The notes under the pieces are model-generated. The model did no database searches and was not told the DNA's origin. It was given only the letters and a program-made list of their open reading frames with translations. 21,875 nt of DNA from a virus. A program made the translations under genes and the position numbers. Positions 1-8,329 of the stretch are shown piece by piece (the stretch's first letter is position 1; each line of letters opens with the position of its first letter). The stretch lies in IMG/VR virus record IMGVR_UViG_3300030104_007226, positions 1,989 to 23,863 of that record, one strand, 5' to 3'.

Positions 1-388
1 TTTGTCCAGAAAATTCATCTAATGTAGACTTAACATTTAATGCTTTAGCTCTTGTAGTAGGAGGTAGATAATGTAGATTTAAACCATAGAACCCGCCAGG
101 TGCTCTCTCAAATGGGAACACTAAAGGGTACATATCCCAATATGGTAATTTTTTGGCAAACTTTGGATCGTACTTATAGAAGAACATTTTCCCCAACATA
201 ATATCATCTTCTGGTTGCCTTCTCAGAAGTTGATTTGGAGTAACTGCTCTCATACGAGCACTGGCCCCAGCTTGTCTAGTCTTTTCCCTAAACCAATCCC
301 CTGCAGCTCTGGCCTTTGCCCCAGCGGTACTTGTCTTGATTGCAGTCTTCAGTTTGTCGAGAAGACCTTCGTTTATTGCTTCTGCCAT
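1..388 (-). CDS. Probable DNA end protector, gp2-like (3' part cut by window edge)
   Basis: This reading frame starts at the ATG at 388 and stays open to the window edge, giving 129 N-terminal residues. The first 60 or so are helical and rich in Ala, Lys and Arg. A conserved-looking block follows (about residues 68-115): FFYKYDPKFAKKLPYWDMYP, then LVFPFERAPGGFYGLNLHYL and a PP motif. I associate the pattern 'Y-x-P-K...LPYWD.yPLvfPf...GfyGLNlHYLpP' from memory with T4-like virion proteins annotated as gp2. In T4, gp2 caps the packaged DNA ends and protects them from RecBCD. Its position beside the gp4-type gene fits, because genes 2 and 4 are neighbours in T4. Here it lies downstream of gp4, only one base from its stop codon, so the two are probably co-transcribed. 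The family name is inferred; the reading frame itself is secure. Confidence 0.55.
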   Translation of the reverse strand, partial: MAEAINEGLLDKLKTAIKTSTAGAKARAAGDWFREKTRQAGASARMRAVTPNQLLRRQPEDDIMLGKMFFYKYDPKFAKKLPYWDMYPLVFPFERAPGGFYGLNLHYLPPTTRAKALNVKSTLDEFSGQ

Positions 389-389
389 A

Positions 390-839
390 CTAATATTTAG
401 TCAGATCGTCTTCAGTTAATATTTTCCAGCCCCATTTTCTGTCATCACAATATGCCTTGGCAGCTTTCCATTTTGCCTCGTTGATTCCCCATGTCTTGAC
501 TTCTCTGATAAATCTACCCCTTTTCCTTCGGTCTTTGGGTGGAGCACCCTTTGGTGGGGAACATTGTGCCTTGGGTTTGACTTCTATGAGACTTTCTTTC
601 ACTAATCCTTCTGATGTTTTGACCTTTACCCAGAAATCGGGAAAGTATCTATGTCTTCTGCCATCTATTGGGGAACGATAGGGTATGACTATTTCTTCAC
701 TGGACCATTTTAAGACAGATGAAGTCGTATCAAGATACCGCATAAATCTTAACTCCCATAGAGAACGATATGTGATTGCGGTATGATCTCCTTTATATTT
801 TGCTCTGTTCTTTGGTTTAAATTTTCCTTTGTAACTCAT
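390..839 (-). CDS. 4: Head completion protein gp4 (PD-(D/E)XK nuclease-like)
   Basis: This 149-residue protein matches the T4 gp4 (gp50) head-completion family in length and in its opening MSYKGKFKPKNRAKYKGD followed by YRSLWELRFMRYLD. gp4 acts on the filled head before tail attachment. A PD-(D/E)XK-type nuclease signature is visible: E29 in the SLWEL helix, P67-D68 in YFPDFWV, and E86-V87-K88 in SLIEVKPK. It ends in a TnsA-like helix (WGINEAKWKAAKAYCDDRKW). A basic, proline-rich stretch at residues 91-112 could contact DNA. It is transcribed away from the baseplate genes. I see no clear Shine-Dalgarno before the ATG at 839, and the start codon overlaps the plus-strand late-promoter motif. 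The identity is confident; catalytic activity is inferred from the motif. Confidence 0.88.
   Translation of the reverse strand: MSYKGKFKPKNRAKYKGDHTAITYRSLWELRFMRYLDTTSSVLKWSSEEIVIPYRSPIDGRRHRYFPDFWVKVKTSEGLVKESLIEVKPKAQCSPPKGAPPKDRRKRGRFIREVKTWGINEAKWKAAKAYCDDRKWGWKILTEDDLTKY
394..400 (-). promoter_or_regulatory. CTAAATA late-promoter-like motif inside the end of gene 4
   Basis: The minus strand reads GACTAAATATTAGTATGG, where TAG is the gp4 stop and ATG starts the gp2-like gene. The same ACTAAATA string occurs at two other gene junctions here, and CTAAATA is, as I recall, the form of the T4 late promoter reported for marine T4-likes. Transcription starting about 6 bases downstream would leave almost no leader for the next gene, so this copy may be non-functional or a codon coincidence. 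Confidence 0.3.
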
Positions 840-846
840 ATAAATA
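839..846 (+). promoter_or_regulatory. T4-type late promoter (TATAAATA) for the baseplate operon
   Basis: TATAAATA is an exact match to the T4 late-promoter -10 element recognised by the gp55 sigma factor with the gp33/gp45 co-activators. It lies 29 bases before the ATG at 875, leaving room for a leader of about 20 bases containing GGAGA (866-870) as ribosome binding site. It is in the divergent gap between gene 4 (minus) and the gp48-like gene (plus), where a promoter is required. It overlaps the gp4 start codon, so late transcription of the plus operon could interfere with gp4 expression. Confidence 0.75.
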
Positions 847-874
847 TCTATGTATCATTCTATTCGGAGATTTC

Positions 875-1807
875 ATGGCAAATGTATTAAAATATCCTTT
901 TGATCTTGACACTAATACTTTATACTCACATTATATAAGTTTTAAAAATACAGTGCATCAAAGACAAACTACAAGAAGAGGTCTTGGTGCTACTAGTGTT
1001 CACCTATACTTACCACCAGATGCTCTTAAAACATCATATTCACAAAGTTATGCCGATACTGATTTAGGGGCAGTTGGTAATGCAATCAATCAAATTGATG
1101 AGAGATCAGTTGGTGCAATAGGTGAGGCAATTTCATCTGGAAGTGTGGGAAGAATGTTAGAGGTATTAAAAGGTGTGGGTGCAGATGATGCAACCAAGAC
1201 AGCACTCAAAAATGCAGCTGCAAGAGAAGCAGTGGGTAAGGCTGGTGCAATTAATGCTGGTGCTACTGCAGCAATTCAGAGAAGGTTAGGACAAATCGTA
1301 AACCCATTTAAAGCTGTAATTTATAGTGGGCCAGGTGGATTTAGAACATTTACTTTTACCTTTGTAATGCAACCAGAAAATGCTAATGAAGTTACCACAG
1401 TAAAAGACATAGTAAGATATTTTAAATTTCACATGCATCCAGGCGTTAGTGATTTAGAATTTTCGACACAGACAAATGCAGTGGGTGCAGGGGCAGCGGC
1501 AGCATCTTATGGTAATCCAAAACCAAAACCTAGACCTGGCTCAATAACATCTTCCGCCATGTTGACTTATCCAGATACATTCATGATAAGTATGTTTCCC
1601 AATGGAAAAGATCAAACAAACTCAAGAAAAAATTCATTGTTTAAAATTAAAGAGTGTTTTCTGGAAAGTTTTAATGTAGATTATTCTACCTCTGGTGGTC
1701 CTGCATTTTTTGATGATACAGATGGTTCTCCTGTTACAACCACTGTTTCAATGCAGTTTAAAGAGACTGAACTATTGACTAGAAACTCAATTTCTGAAGG
1801 ATTCTAA
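875..1807 (+). CDS. 48: Baseplate tail-tube cap, gp48/gp54-type
   Basis: This 310-residue protein opens with MANVLKYPFDLDTNTLYSHY and carries the conserved block YSGPGGFRTFTFTFVMQP at about residues 150-167, followed by VKDIVRYFKFHMHPG. That is the gp48/gp54 tail-tube-initiator pattern. In T4 these paralogues sit on the baseplate centre and nucleate the gp19 tube. Residues 60-140 are an Ala/Gly-rich helical stretch. The C-terminal part (LFKIKECFLESFNVDYS onward) resembles the tube-protein-like beta domain. The start is set by GGAGA at 866-870, and the stop overlaps the next start (TAATG). T4 has both gp48 and gp54; only one is in this window, and I cannot fully exclude that this one is the gp54 equivalent. 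Confidence 0.75.
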   Translation: MANVLKYPFDLDTNTLYSHYISFKNTVHQRQTTRRGLGATSVHLYLPPDALKTSYSQSYADTDLGAVGNAINQIDERSVGAIGEAISSGSVGRMLEVLKGVGADDATKTALKNAAAREAVGKAGAINAGATAAIQRRLGQIVNPFKAVIYSGPGGFRTFTFTFVMQPENANEVTTVKDIVRYFKFHMHPGVSDLEFSTQTNAVGAGAAAASYGNPKPKPRPGSITSSAMLTYPDTFMISMFPNGKDQTNSRKNSLFKIKECFLESFNVDYSTSGGPAFFDDTDGSPVTTTVSMQFKETELLTRNSISEGF

Positions 1808-2391
1808 TGTCTGAATATTTTTCAAATTTCCCAAAAATTCTTTATGACATTGATGGAACTAATTCTACTGCTCCTGAATTTTCTACTGCAATAAACCTCT
1901 TGATACGAAACAAACTAAGAGAGGTTGTCAAAGGTGATATTTCAACATACTATCCTTATATCATCCCAGAAGAAGTTAGAAGGCCAGATGTCTTATCACA
2001 AAATGTATATGGTGATGTGTCTTTCACATGGACCATCTTTTTAGTCAATAATATACTCGATCCCCTTTGGCAGTGGCCAATGGATTCCAGAGTCTTTGAG
2101 TCATACCTCACTAGAAAGTATGGTTCTGTAGGTGCATCTAAAATTACAGTTCATCATTATGAGTATACATGGCAGGAAAGAGTTGAAGCCACAGGAACTT
2201 CTGATCCCATACCCGCACAAAAAGTAGAAGTGGATTACGATACATATCTGGGTATCAATGAAGATTTCAGAGAAGTTATTTATAACTTTGAATATGAAGA
2301 GACTAAAAACGAAGCAAATCGTGAAATATCTTTGATTCAACCATTTTATATAAGTCAAGTCATAGATGAAGCCAGAGGATTATTCAGATAA
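1807..2391 (+). CDS. 53: Baseplate wedge protein gp53
   Basis: At 194 residues this is almost the length of T4 gp53 (about 196). It begins MSEYFSNFPKILYDIDG and contains VYGDVSFTWTIFLVNNILDP followed by LWQWPM, the most recognisable stretch of the gp53 family in marine T4-likes. gp53 links neighbouring wedges into the hexagonal baseplate. The gene overlaps both neighbours at TAATG junctions, which suggests translational coupling and roughly matched amounts. In T4 gene 53 also lies directly upstream of the hub genes. Confidence 0.85.
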   Translation: MSEYFSNFPKILYDIDGTNSTAPEFSTAINLLIRNKLREVVKGDISTYYPYIIPEEVRRPDVLSQNVYGDVSFTWTIFLVNNILDPLWQWPMDSRVFESYLTRKYGSVGASKITVHHYEYTWQERVEATGTSDPIPAQKVEVDYDTYLGINEDFREVIYNFEYEETKNEANREISLIQPFYISQVIDEARGLFR

Positions 2392-4208
2392 TGGCAGGAG
2401 GAAACCTCACAAAAGCACAAACCGAAACAGCCCATAATGAAAAAAGTTTGGGAAGACAGGTTGGTGAATATAAGATAAATCGTATCAGAATAATTTCTCC
2501 TTTGAGGTCTAGGGCTCTTGGGGTGGGATCTTACATAGACATTAGTGAGGGCACAAAAGCAGTCTGGTCTGAGATCAATTTTTATGCGGATATTGATACT
2601 CCAATAGTCTCAGGAGATATTACTCTTTCTGATGCAGTCGGTATTGTAGAGGCTACACCAATTCTTGGTGAAGAAATATTAGAAGTGTCCTTTTCTACTG
2701 CAGGTGCAACTCCTTTACCAATATCTGCAGATGCAAATAACGACCCACCTAGTGATGCAATTATAGTTAATAGGTTCAGGATACACAGAGTTGACCCACC
2801 AACAACTGGTAATCAAAATTTTAGATCAATAAAACTTCATTTTGTTTCTGATTTGGTCGTGAAAAATGAACAAATTGAAGTTCAGAAATCATTCAAAGGA
2901 ACTGCTAACTTTCCTAAAACTATTTCTGATATAGCAAGAAGTGTATATTATGATTCTTTTTGTATGGGTGATAGTCCTACTAAAAAAGAGTTTAAAGTAG
3001 AACCAACGAAAAGTATCTACTCTGTGCATATACCAAACTGGACTCCTTTCAAAGCAATTGAGTATCTTGCATCTAAGGCTGAATCAGTAAGTTCTGATGC
3101 AAATGGTGCTCATTTTGTATTCTATGAAACTCTCAAAGGATATAGATTTGTGTCTATCGAAACATTGATGAAAGGTGGTTTCAGAAATTACGGACAAGTC
3201 ATTGAAGATGATGTAGAATTTCAAAATAAGGTAGGATTTAAATATACAGAACATAGTAGTAAATCCTCACCAAATGCTTTTTTACCAATTTATAATGAGT
3301 ATAAACCAAACATTACAAGACCATCTCATGTGGCCAAATATTTTATGAGGCCTGCAAATATTGGTGTGGACGAACTTTCAAAAAGGTTTTCTGTATCTTC
3401 TTTGACTGTCTTGAATTATCCAGACACACTTCGTAATTTGAGGTCTGGTATGTATGCAAACAAAGTAATTACACATGATTTACTTGGGATGACTGTTCAT
3501 ACAAAAAATTATTTGTATAAAAAACAAAAAGACGTAATTAGAATAGAAGAGGGTGGAGTTCAAACTCTAGTGGATAATCCAGATAAGTTACCAGAGGATG
3601 CAGAAATTGACATTGACAATTTTACTACTGCAGAGGGAGGGGCACTCTGTTCCGAATTTGCAGATTACTTAGATAGACCACAATCTCATGTGTCTTTATT
3701 TCCTTCAACTAGAAATATTGGTGTAACTTTTGGAAATGGACCTACAAAGATGACTTTTAGAGATAGTGATGGTGATTTGATACCAAATGTAAATTTGAAA
3801 ACTCGTACCATAGATGGAAAACCAGAAACTGCATTTCCTATTGAAACTGATAGAAATATTGAAGAAGTTTTGGGTAAAAGAATTTCACAACAAAGACAAA
3901 TTGAATCAGTCAGAATACAGTTTCAAGTTCCTGGCGATTCATCAAGAGAAGTTGGAGATTTGATATACTTTAGTTATCCTTCTGATGAACCAGAAGATAG
4001 AAATACTGGTAATATAAAAGAACATAAGTACCTGAGTGGTAGATATTTGATCACGGCCCTTAGACACAAAATAACCCCAGAAGAATATGAAATGGTAGTT
4101 GAAGCTTCAAAAGACTCTTATCTATCTGAACCTTCGGTTGGATTTAAGGCAAATATACCCAGAACACAAACCCCAGATGGAACTGATTTTGTTGAAGAAG
4201 GAAGATAA
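2391..4208 (+). CDS. 27: Baseplate hub subunit, gp27-like
   Basis: The product is a 605-residue protein immediately upstream of gp5 and overlapping it (TAATG). Around residues 219-264 is FKAIEYLASKAESVSSDANG followed by an FVFYETLKGYRFVSIETL block. This is the typical 'solve on a coarse element, then read the function' segment of phage hub/VgrG-type gp27 domains. The C-terminal part (about 504-582) has IQFQVPGDSSREVGDLIYFS and RYLITALRHKITPEEYEMVV, resembling hub tube domains that end by defining the inner channel. gp27 trimers form the hub ring that holds the gp5 spike. It is longer than T4 gp27 (391), as hub proteins of marine relatives often are. The assignment rests on position and these motifs, not on close identity. 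Confidence 0.68.
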   Translation: MAGGNLTKAQTETAHNEKSLGRQVGEYKINRIRIISPLRSRALGVGSYIDISEGTKAVWSEINFYADIDTPIVSGDITLSDAVGIVEATPILGEEILEVSFSTAGATPLPISADANNDPPSDAIIVNRFRIHRVDPPTTGNQNFRSIKLHFVSDLVVKNEQIEVQKSFKGTANFPKTISDIARSVYYDSFCMGDSPTKKEFKVEPTKSIYSVHIPNWTPFKAIEYLASKAESVSSDANGAHFVFYETLKGYRFVSIETLMKGGFRNYGQVIEDDVEFQNKVGFKYTEHSSKSSPNAFLPIYNEYKPNITRPSHVAKYFMRPANIGVDELSKRFSVSSLTVLNYPDTLRNLRSGMYANKVITHDLLGMTVHTKNYLYKKQKDVIRIEEGGVQTLVDNPDKLPEDAEIDIDNFTTAEGGALCSEFADYLDRPQSHVSLFPSTRNIGVTFGNGPTKMTFRDSDGDLIPNVNLKTRTIDGKPETAFPIETDRNIEEVLGKRISQQRQIESVRIQFQVPGDSSREVGDLIYFSYPSDEPEDRNTGNIKEHKYLSGRYLITALRHKITPEEYEMVVEASKDSYLSEPSVGFKANIPRTQTPDGTDFVEEGR

Positions 4209-6046
4209 TGAACAATAATTTTATGGGAAAAGATGGATTCGTTTGGTGGCAGGGTGTAGTAGAAGACCGCCAAGATCCATTGTATTTGGGTAGATGTCGA
4301 GTCAGAATTCTTGGATGGGACACTGAAGATAAAGTAAAGATGCCCACAGAAGAGTTACCTTGGGCGTTTCCAATTCAACCAATCACTTCTGCTGCACAAA
4401 CTGGTGTGGGTACAAGTCCAACTGGACCAGTAGAGGGAACATGGGTTGTTGGTTTTTATCGTGATGGAGAAGAAGCTCAAGAAAGAGTTTTCTTTGGGAC
4501 TTTGGGTGGTATTCCACAAGCTCCAGGCGATCCAGTAAAAGGTTTTAGTGACCCTAGACTCACCAACTCTGAAATTAAAAAACATGAACTTGATGATGAG
4601 TATGAAACAGTTGGTCCAAGATTAGAGTACAGTGCAAAATCTGATCATAGAGTACCAACTGCCCCTGCAGGGATAGACCTTTATACTGGGGCTAAAAAAC
4701 TTAGTGTCGATCAACTAAAAACTAAAGATGATTTAGGAAATTATGTACATCGTGAGTTGATGGCACATGCCGTGGGTCCAAATCTCTTAACTCCTGTTCA
4801 GGTGATTCTCAAAGAGTATACTTCCAAGAGTAGATACCCAGATGTGGATTACATAGGAGAACCTACTACACCAAGACCTGCATTAGGAAGATTTGGAAAT
4901 TTTAAAGGTGTCACTTCTCATACTGGTGGTGGTATTGTAAAACAAAAAGTAGAGTGGTCAAAAATTACTCAAAATATCAGAAGATCAAAAATTCCCACAT
5001 TCAATCCTTCGGCAGGTGTGGTGAGAACAACATGGTCTGAAATTGATCCAGCAACTATCAACAAAGCAAAGTATCCATATAATCATGTACACCAATCAGA
5101 AAGTGGACACATTATAGAAATTGATGATACGCCAGGTTTTGAAAGACTACATCGTTATCATAGAGCTGGTACATTTGAAGAGATCGGTGCCTTAGGACAA
5201 AGAATTACAAAAGTGATGAATGAAGATCAAACATTCAAAATGATGAACTCGTTTGAAAAAATCTTTGGTGATTCTTTGATTAGTATTGATGGAGATTTGG
5301 ATATAGTTTCAGAAAGAGGTTACACTCACAGCACAGGTTCTTTCAGTCTTGATTCTAAATCTGCAATAAGAATGTCTGGATTAGGACAAGGATTGTTTTC
5401 GGCTCGTGGAGGTATAGTTGTTGATTCTGGTTCTGGATCATTAACTCTTAGAGGTCAAAATTTAATTCATGATTTTAAAGATTCTAGTCAAACACAAAAA
5501 ATTAGAGGAAATCTAGTAAATAAGGTAGGTGGTAAGTTTTCAACCAGAGCAAGTGGAATAAATTTAGGATCGAGAGGTGCAACATCAGTTAGTTCAGGTG
5601 GTTCTTATAATGTGATAACAGGAGATAATATTAATGAAGCGTCAACAAATTTGGCAGGTATATTTGGAGCTCCAGCAAGATCCTTCAAGTCTGCTATAGG
5701 TGAGATTATATTTGAGACTGCATTGCCTGGTCCAACTGGTTCTTTTGCATTTAATGCTGGAATTTCAGGATTACTTGGATCAATCTCAATGGATCAACTT
5801 GGACAAATATCACTCAATGTTGGTCCTGGCGGTTCTATTGCAAAATTAACTCTTGGGGCAACTGGTATTGAACTTTCTTATCTTGCAGGATTGGCAAAGA
5901 TTGAATTAAATGCAGCAGGTGTTTCCATAAACGGATTGACTTCAACAATGACAGGAACAGTACAAGCAAAAGTTGATGGAGCATTGGTCAACGTGGAGGC
6001 TTCGGGAATCAATACTGTTAAGGGTTCTCTTGTAATGATTAATTAG
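4208..6046 (+). CDS. 5: Baseplate hub/spike protein gp5-type (no lysozyme domain seen)
   Basis: The 612-residue product has an N-terminal OB fold at about residues 9-100 (FVWWQGVVEDRQDPLYLGRC, VRILGWDTEDK, LPWAFPIQP, GTWVVGFYRDGEEAQERVFF). At residues 292-326 is the gp5/VgrG signature NHVHQSESGHIIEIDDTPG followed by ERLHRYHRAGTFEEIG. A Gly/Ser-rich stretch of alternating short hydrophobic and polar segments runs from about 350 to the end, consistent with a triple-stranded beta-helix needle. In T4 a lysozyme domain sits between the OB fold and the helix. Here residues 130-290 lack any T4-lysozyme-like Glu-Asp-Thr motif and look like a linker, so the hub appears non-lytic. The trimer would be the membrane-piercing spike capped by the PAAR protein encoded at 8330. 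Confidence 0.87.
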   Translation: MNNNFMGKDGFVWWQGVVEDRQDPLYLGRCRVRILGWDTEDKVKMPTEELPWAFPIQPITSAAQTGVGTSPTGPVEGTWVVGFYRDGEEAQERVFFGTLGGIPQAPGDPVKGFSDPRLTNSEIKKHELDDEYETVGPRLEYSAKSDHRVPTAPAGIDLYTGAKKLSVDQLKTKDDLGNYVHRELMAHAVGPNLLTPVQVILKEYTSKSRYPDVDYIGEPTTPRPALGRFGNFKGVTSHTGGGIVKQKVEWSKITQNIRRSKIPTFNPSAGVVRTTWSEIDPATINKAKYPYNHVHQSESGHIIEIDDTPGFERLHRYHRAGTFEEIGALGQRITKVMNEDQTFKMMNSFEKIFGDSLISIDGDLDIVSERGYTHSTGSFSLDSKSAIRMSGLGQGLFSARGGIVVDSGSGSLTLRGQNLIHDFKDSSQTQKIRGNLVNKVGGKFSTRASGINLGSRGATSVSSGGSYNVITGDNINEASTNLAGIFGAPARSFKSAIGEIIFETALPGPTGSFAFNAGISGLLGSISMDQLGQISLNVGPGGSIAKLTLGATGIELSYLAGLAKIELNAAGVSINGLTSTMTGTVQAKVDGALVNVEASGINTVKGSLVMIN

Positions 6047-6053
6047 GAGTGAT

Positions 6054-8321
6054 ATGGCAAATCCTATAATTTTTTGGACTCAACCACTAGATTCACCAGC
6101 TACTATTGATGACCCACACATTCTTAGGAATGATTTAGTTACTATTTCTAGGAAGGCACCATCAAGTCCAGCAATTCCTGGCGTAACTGCAGGGGCATAC
6201 TATGCTCAATTTAATGATGTTGCAAGAACAATTAATCCTGCAAGAGATGCAGTTTCAGAATCGGGAACCTTCGGTACTCCTGGCTATGTTGCTGCTTCAC
6301 CCGCAATTCCTGCAAATACACAGTACACTTATACGGATGAAGGTAAGATAGGTTTAGATGGTGGAGTATTTGAGTTATTACCATTTTCGTCTGGGGTGTC
6401 TCCTGCAACAACAGTTACATTTACAGATTTTGCTGGTACTGGTGTTTCTGGTTATCCAAAAACTTATAACAGTAATGATGGTAGTCCACAACAAACTGGT
6501 ATCCCATTGTGTGGTGGAACTGCAAACATAGAAGTACAAACTTCTTACAGTATTGCACCAATGTCAGTTGCACCTGTTTCTGGCGGTACGTTTGGAACTG
6601 CTGCAACTGGTGCAAGTGAATCTCCTGGCGGAACAGGAGAAAGTCCAACTGTAACTCCTGCCAGAATAACAGCAAATCCTTGGACTGCATATTTTGGAGA
6701 TACAACTGGACCTACAGTTACAAGATTTTCAGTTGATACATCAGTCACTAGTGTAGGTGGTGGTGTAACTAATCATGGTCCAGAAAATAGAATATCTGAA
6801 CTTTATACAGTAGGTGGCACTTATCATAATGGAACTCAAGTTTATGATGTTCACAGAGGTTCAATTTTATTCGATGTTGTTTCGGATACAGAAGCAGAAA
6901 TTAGAGGTGGTAATGTCACACAAAGTAAAACTGGTACAGCAAGTTGGGCAGCAGGACAAGATAGAACATTAACAGTAACAACAAGTGGTGCACATGGACT
7001 TACGGATCAATATAATAGAGTTTACATAACTGGAGCTAGTAACAATGCAATGAATGGATTATGGAATGTTGCAACAGTTACGAGTGATACACAATTTACT
7101 GTCAAATTATTTGCAGCACAATGTGGTCCTGCTGCAGTTACATCATCTGTCAATGTGGTTACCTATGATGGTATTGATAAAAAGGGAGGTGTATTAAGAC
7201 AACAAACTGGAACTATTAATACGATACAAAAAGTTGTAATATTAAGTCCAGCTTCTGGAACTGGCCCATCTGCTACTCCAGCAACACATAGTATCAACTA
7301 TAGGTACACTGGTTCTCACGGATTAGGTTCTTCTGGAACTGTTAATGTATCCGTTTCTGGTTCAGGACTTGCAAGTGGTACTCATGGTTCTAATCCAATA
7401 CCTACTGGTGATTTTACTGGTGCTGTCACTATAGATAGTGGGACACAATTTACAAGATCAGTTGCTTCAGGACTTGCAGGTGCTTCTGGTACTGTATCTG
7501 GAACTGTATCTACTCTTGCATCTGGTTTGAGTGCAAAAACATTTAATGCAGGTAATGACCTTGAAGTTGTTGCTGGAGGTATGTTTGGAAACAATCAAGT
7601 CATATTGAGAGGAAATGTTTCAACAACCAGAGGCGTAACTTACAGTTTTCATGGAAATACTACTTCAAGTCAGGTAAGTTCTATTTCTTTTACTGGTTCT
7701 ACTAAACCAAAAACATTATTTTATGATGCAGGTTTTAGGTTAAATAGTACTACAGGGCGTGTTTTTACAGAGGGAGCTCCATCAACTCAACCAAGTGGAA
7801 CTGATGGTATGCCGGATGGATTTGACCCAAATAATAATCCGAATGGAGGTGTTAAAGAGATTGATAGTTGGTTACCAAGGTCTATGCATGCCAAGGCCAA
7901 AGCATTAGAAAGAAATGATGTAACAGAGTTATTAAAAGCAAATACTTCTGGACAACATCAATTGGATCAAATGTTAAATTCTCCTATGGTAGATGCAAGT
8001 GAAAATCTTACTACCTTGATGACTCCAAGAGAACAAAAAGAAGAAACTTGTTGGTTTACTCTTAGAGCATCTAAAAATCCTAATCACAGGAGAGTAATAA
8101 CCAATATAGAGAATGAAGATTTCATAGATAGACAATTTGGAATCAAAGTATATACAAACATGATGAGTGATAGGAATGAGATAATTTTAGATTACATTGA
8201 TCCATCAAATACACCAGAAGTTGCAAACACAGATACTGCATTTGTTGCAAATGGTGTACCAATCACGAACCAACAACATTTAGATAATGGATATGCAAAT
8301 GGAAGTTTTACAAACCAATAG
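6054..8321 (+). CDS. Unknown virion structural protein, 755 residues, between hub and spike tip
   Basis: I do not recognise a named T4 counterpart. The start follows AGGAG (6045-6049), with only 7 bases after gp5. The N-terminal 100 residues contain two SPAIP segments (about 38-42 and 82-86). The middle is Gly/Ser/Thr-rich, apparently all beta, and holds two 'HGL' modules: around 303-353 (SGAHGLTDQYNRVYITGAS to VTSDTQFTVKL) and around 411-477 (YTGSHGLGSSGTVNV to IDSGTQFT). The C-terminal part, from about residue 598, is different: charged, mixed helix/strand, with WLPRSMHAKAKALERNDVTE, CWFTLRASKNPNHRRVITN and EDFIDRQFGIKVYTNMMSDR. It ends in an Asn/Gly-rich tail. Its place between gp5 and PAAR, inside the hub cluster, suggests a baseplate or hub-associated component. 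It could instead be a short fibre. Confidence 0.8.
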   Translation: MANPIIFWTQPLDSPATIDDPHILRNDLVTISRKAPSSPAIPGVTAGAYYAQFNDVARTINPARDAVSESGTFGTPGYVAASPAIPANTQYTYTDEGKIGLDGGVFELLPFSSGVSPATTVTFTDFAGTGVSGYPKTYNSNDGSPQQTGIPLCGGTANIEVQTSYSIAPMSVAPVSGGTFGTAATGASESPGGTGESPTVTPARITANPWTAYFGDTTGPTVTRFSVDTSVTSVGGGVTNHGPENRISELYTVGGTYHNGTQVYDVHRGSILFDVVSDTEAEIRGGNVTQSKTGTASWAAGQDRTLTVTTSGAHGLTDQYNRVYITGASNNAMNGLWNVATVTSDTQFTVKLFAAQCGPAAVTSSVNVVTYDGIDKKGGVLRQQTGTINTIQKVVILSPASGTGPSATPATHSINYRYTGSHGLGSSGTVNVSVSGSGLASGTHGSNPIPTGDFTGAVTIDSGTQFTRSVASGLAGASGTVSGTVSTLASGLSAKTFNAGNDLEVVAGGMFGNNQVILRGNVSTTRGVTYSFHGNTTSSQVSSISFTGSTKPKTLFYDAGFRLNSTTGRVFTEGAPSTQPSGTDGMPDGFDPNNNPNGGVKEIDSWLPRSMHAKAKALERNDVTELLKANTSGQHQLDQMLNSPMVDASENLTTLMTPREQKEETCWFTLRASKNPNHRRVITNIENEDFIDRQFGIKVYTNMMSDRNEIILDYIDPSNTPEVANTDTAFVANGVPITNQQHLDNGYANGSFTNQ

Positions 8322-8329
8322 GAGATAAT

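Noticed and set aside
457-681. 74-codon plus-strand reading frame opposite gene 4
   Set aside because: It lies entirely within the confidently identified gp4 gene and shows no family features or ribosome binding site.
840-874. Rho-independent terminator in the divergent gap
   Set aside because: No stem-loop with a T-run is visible, and divergent transcription makes a terminator unnecessary there.
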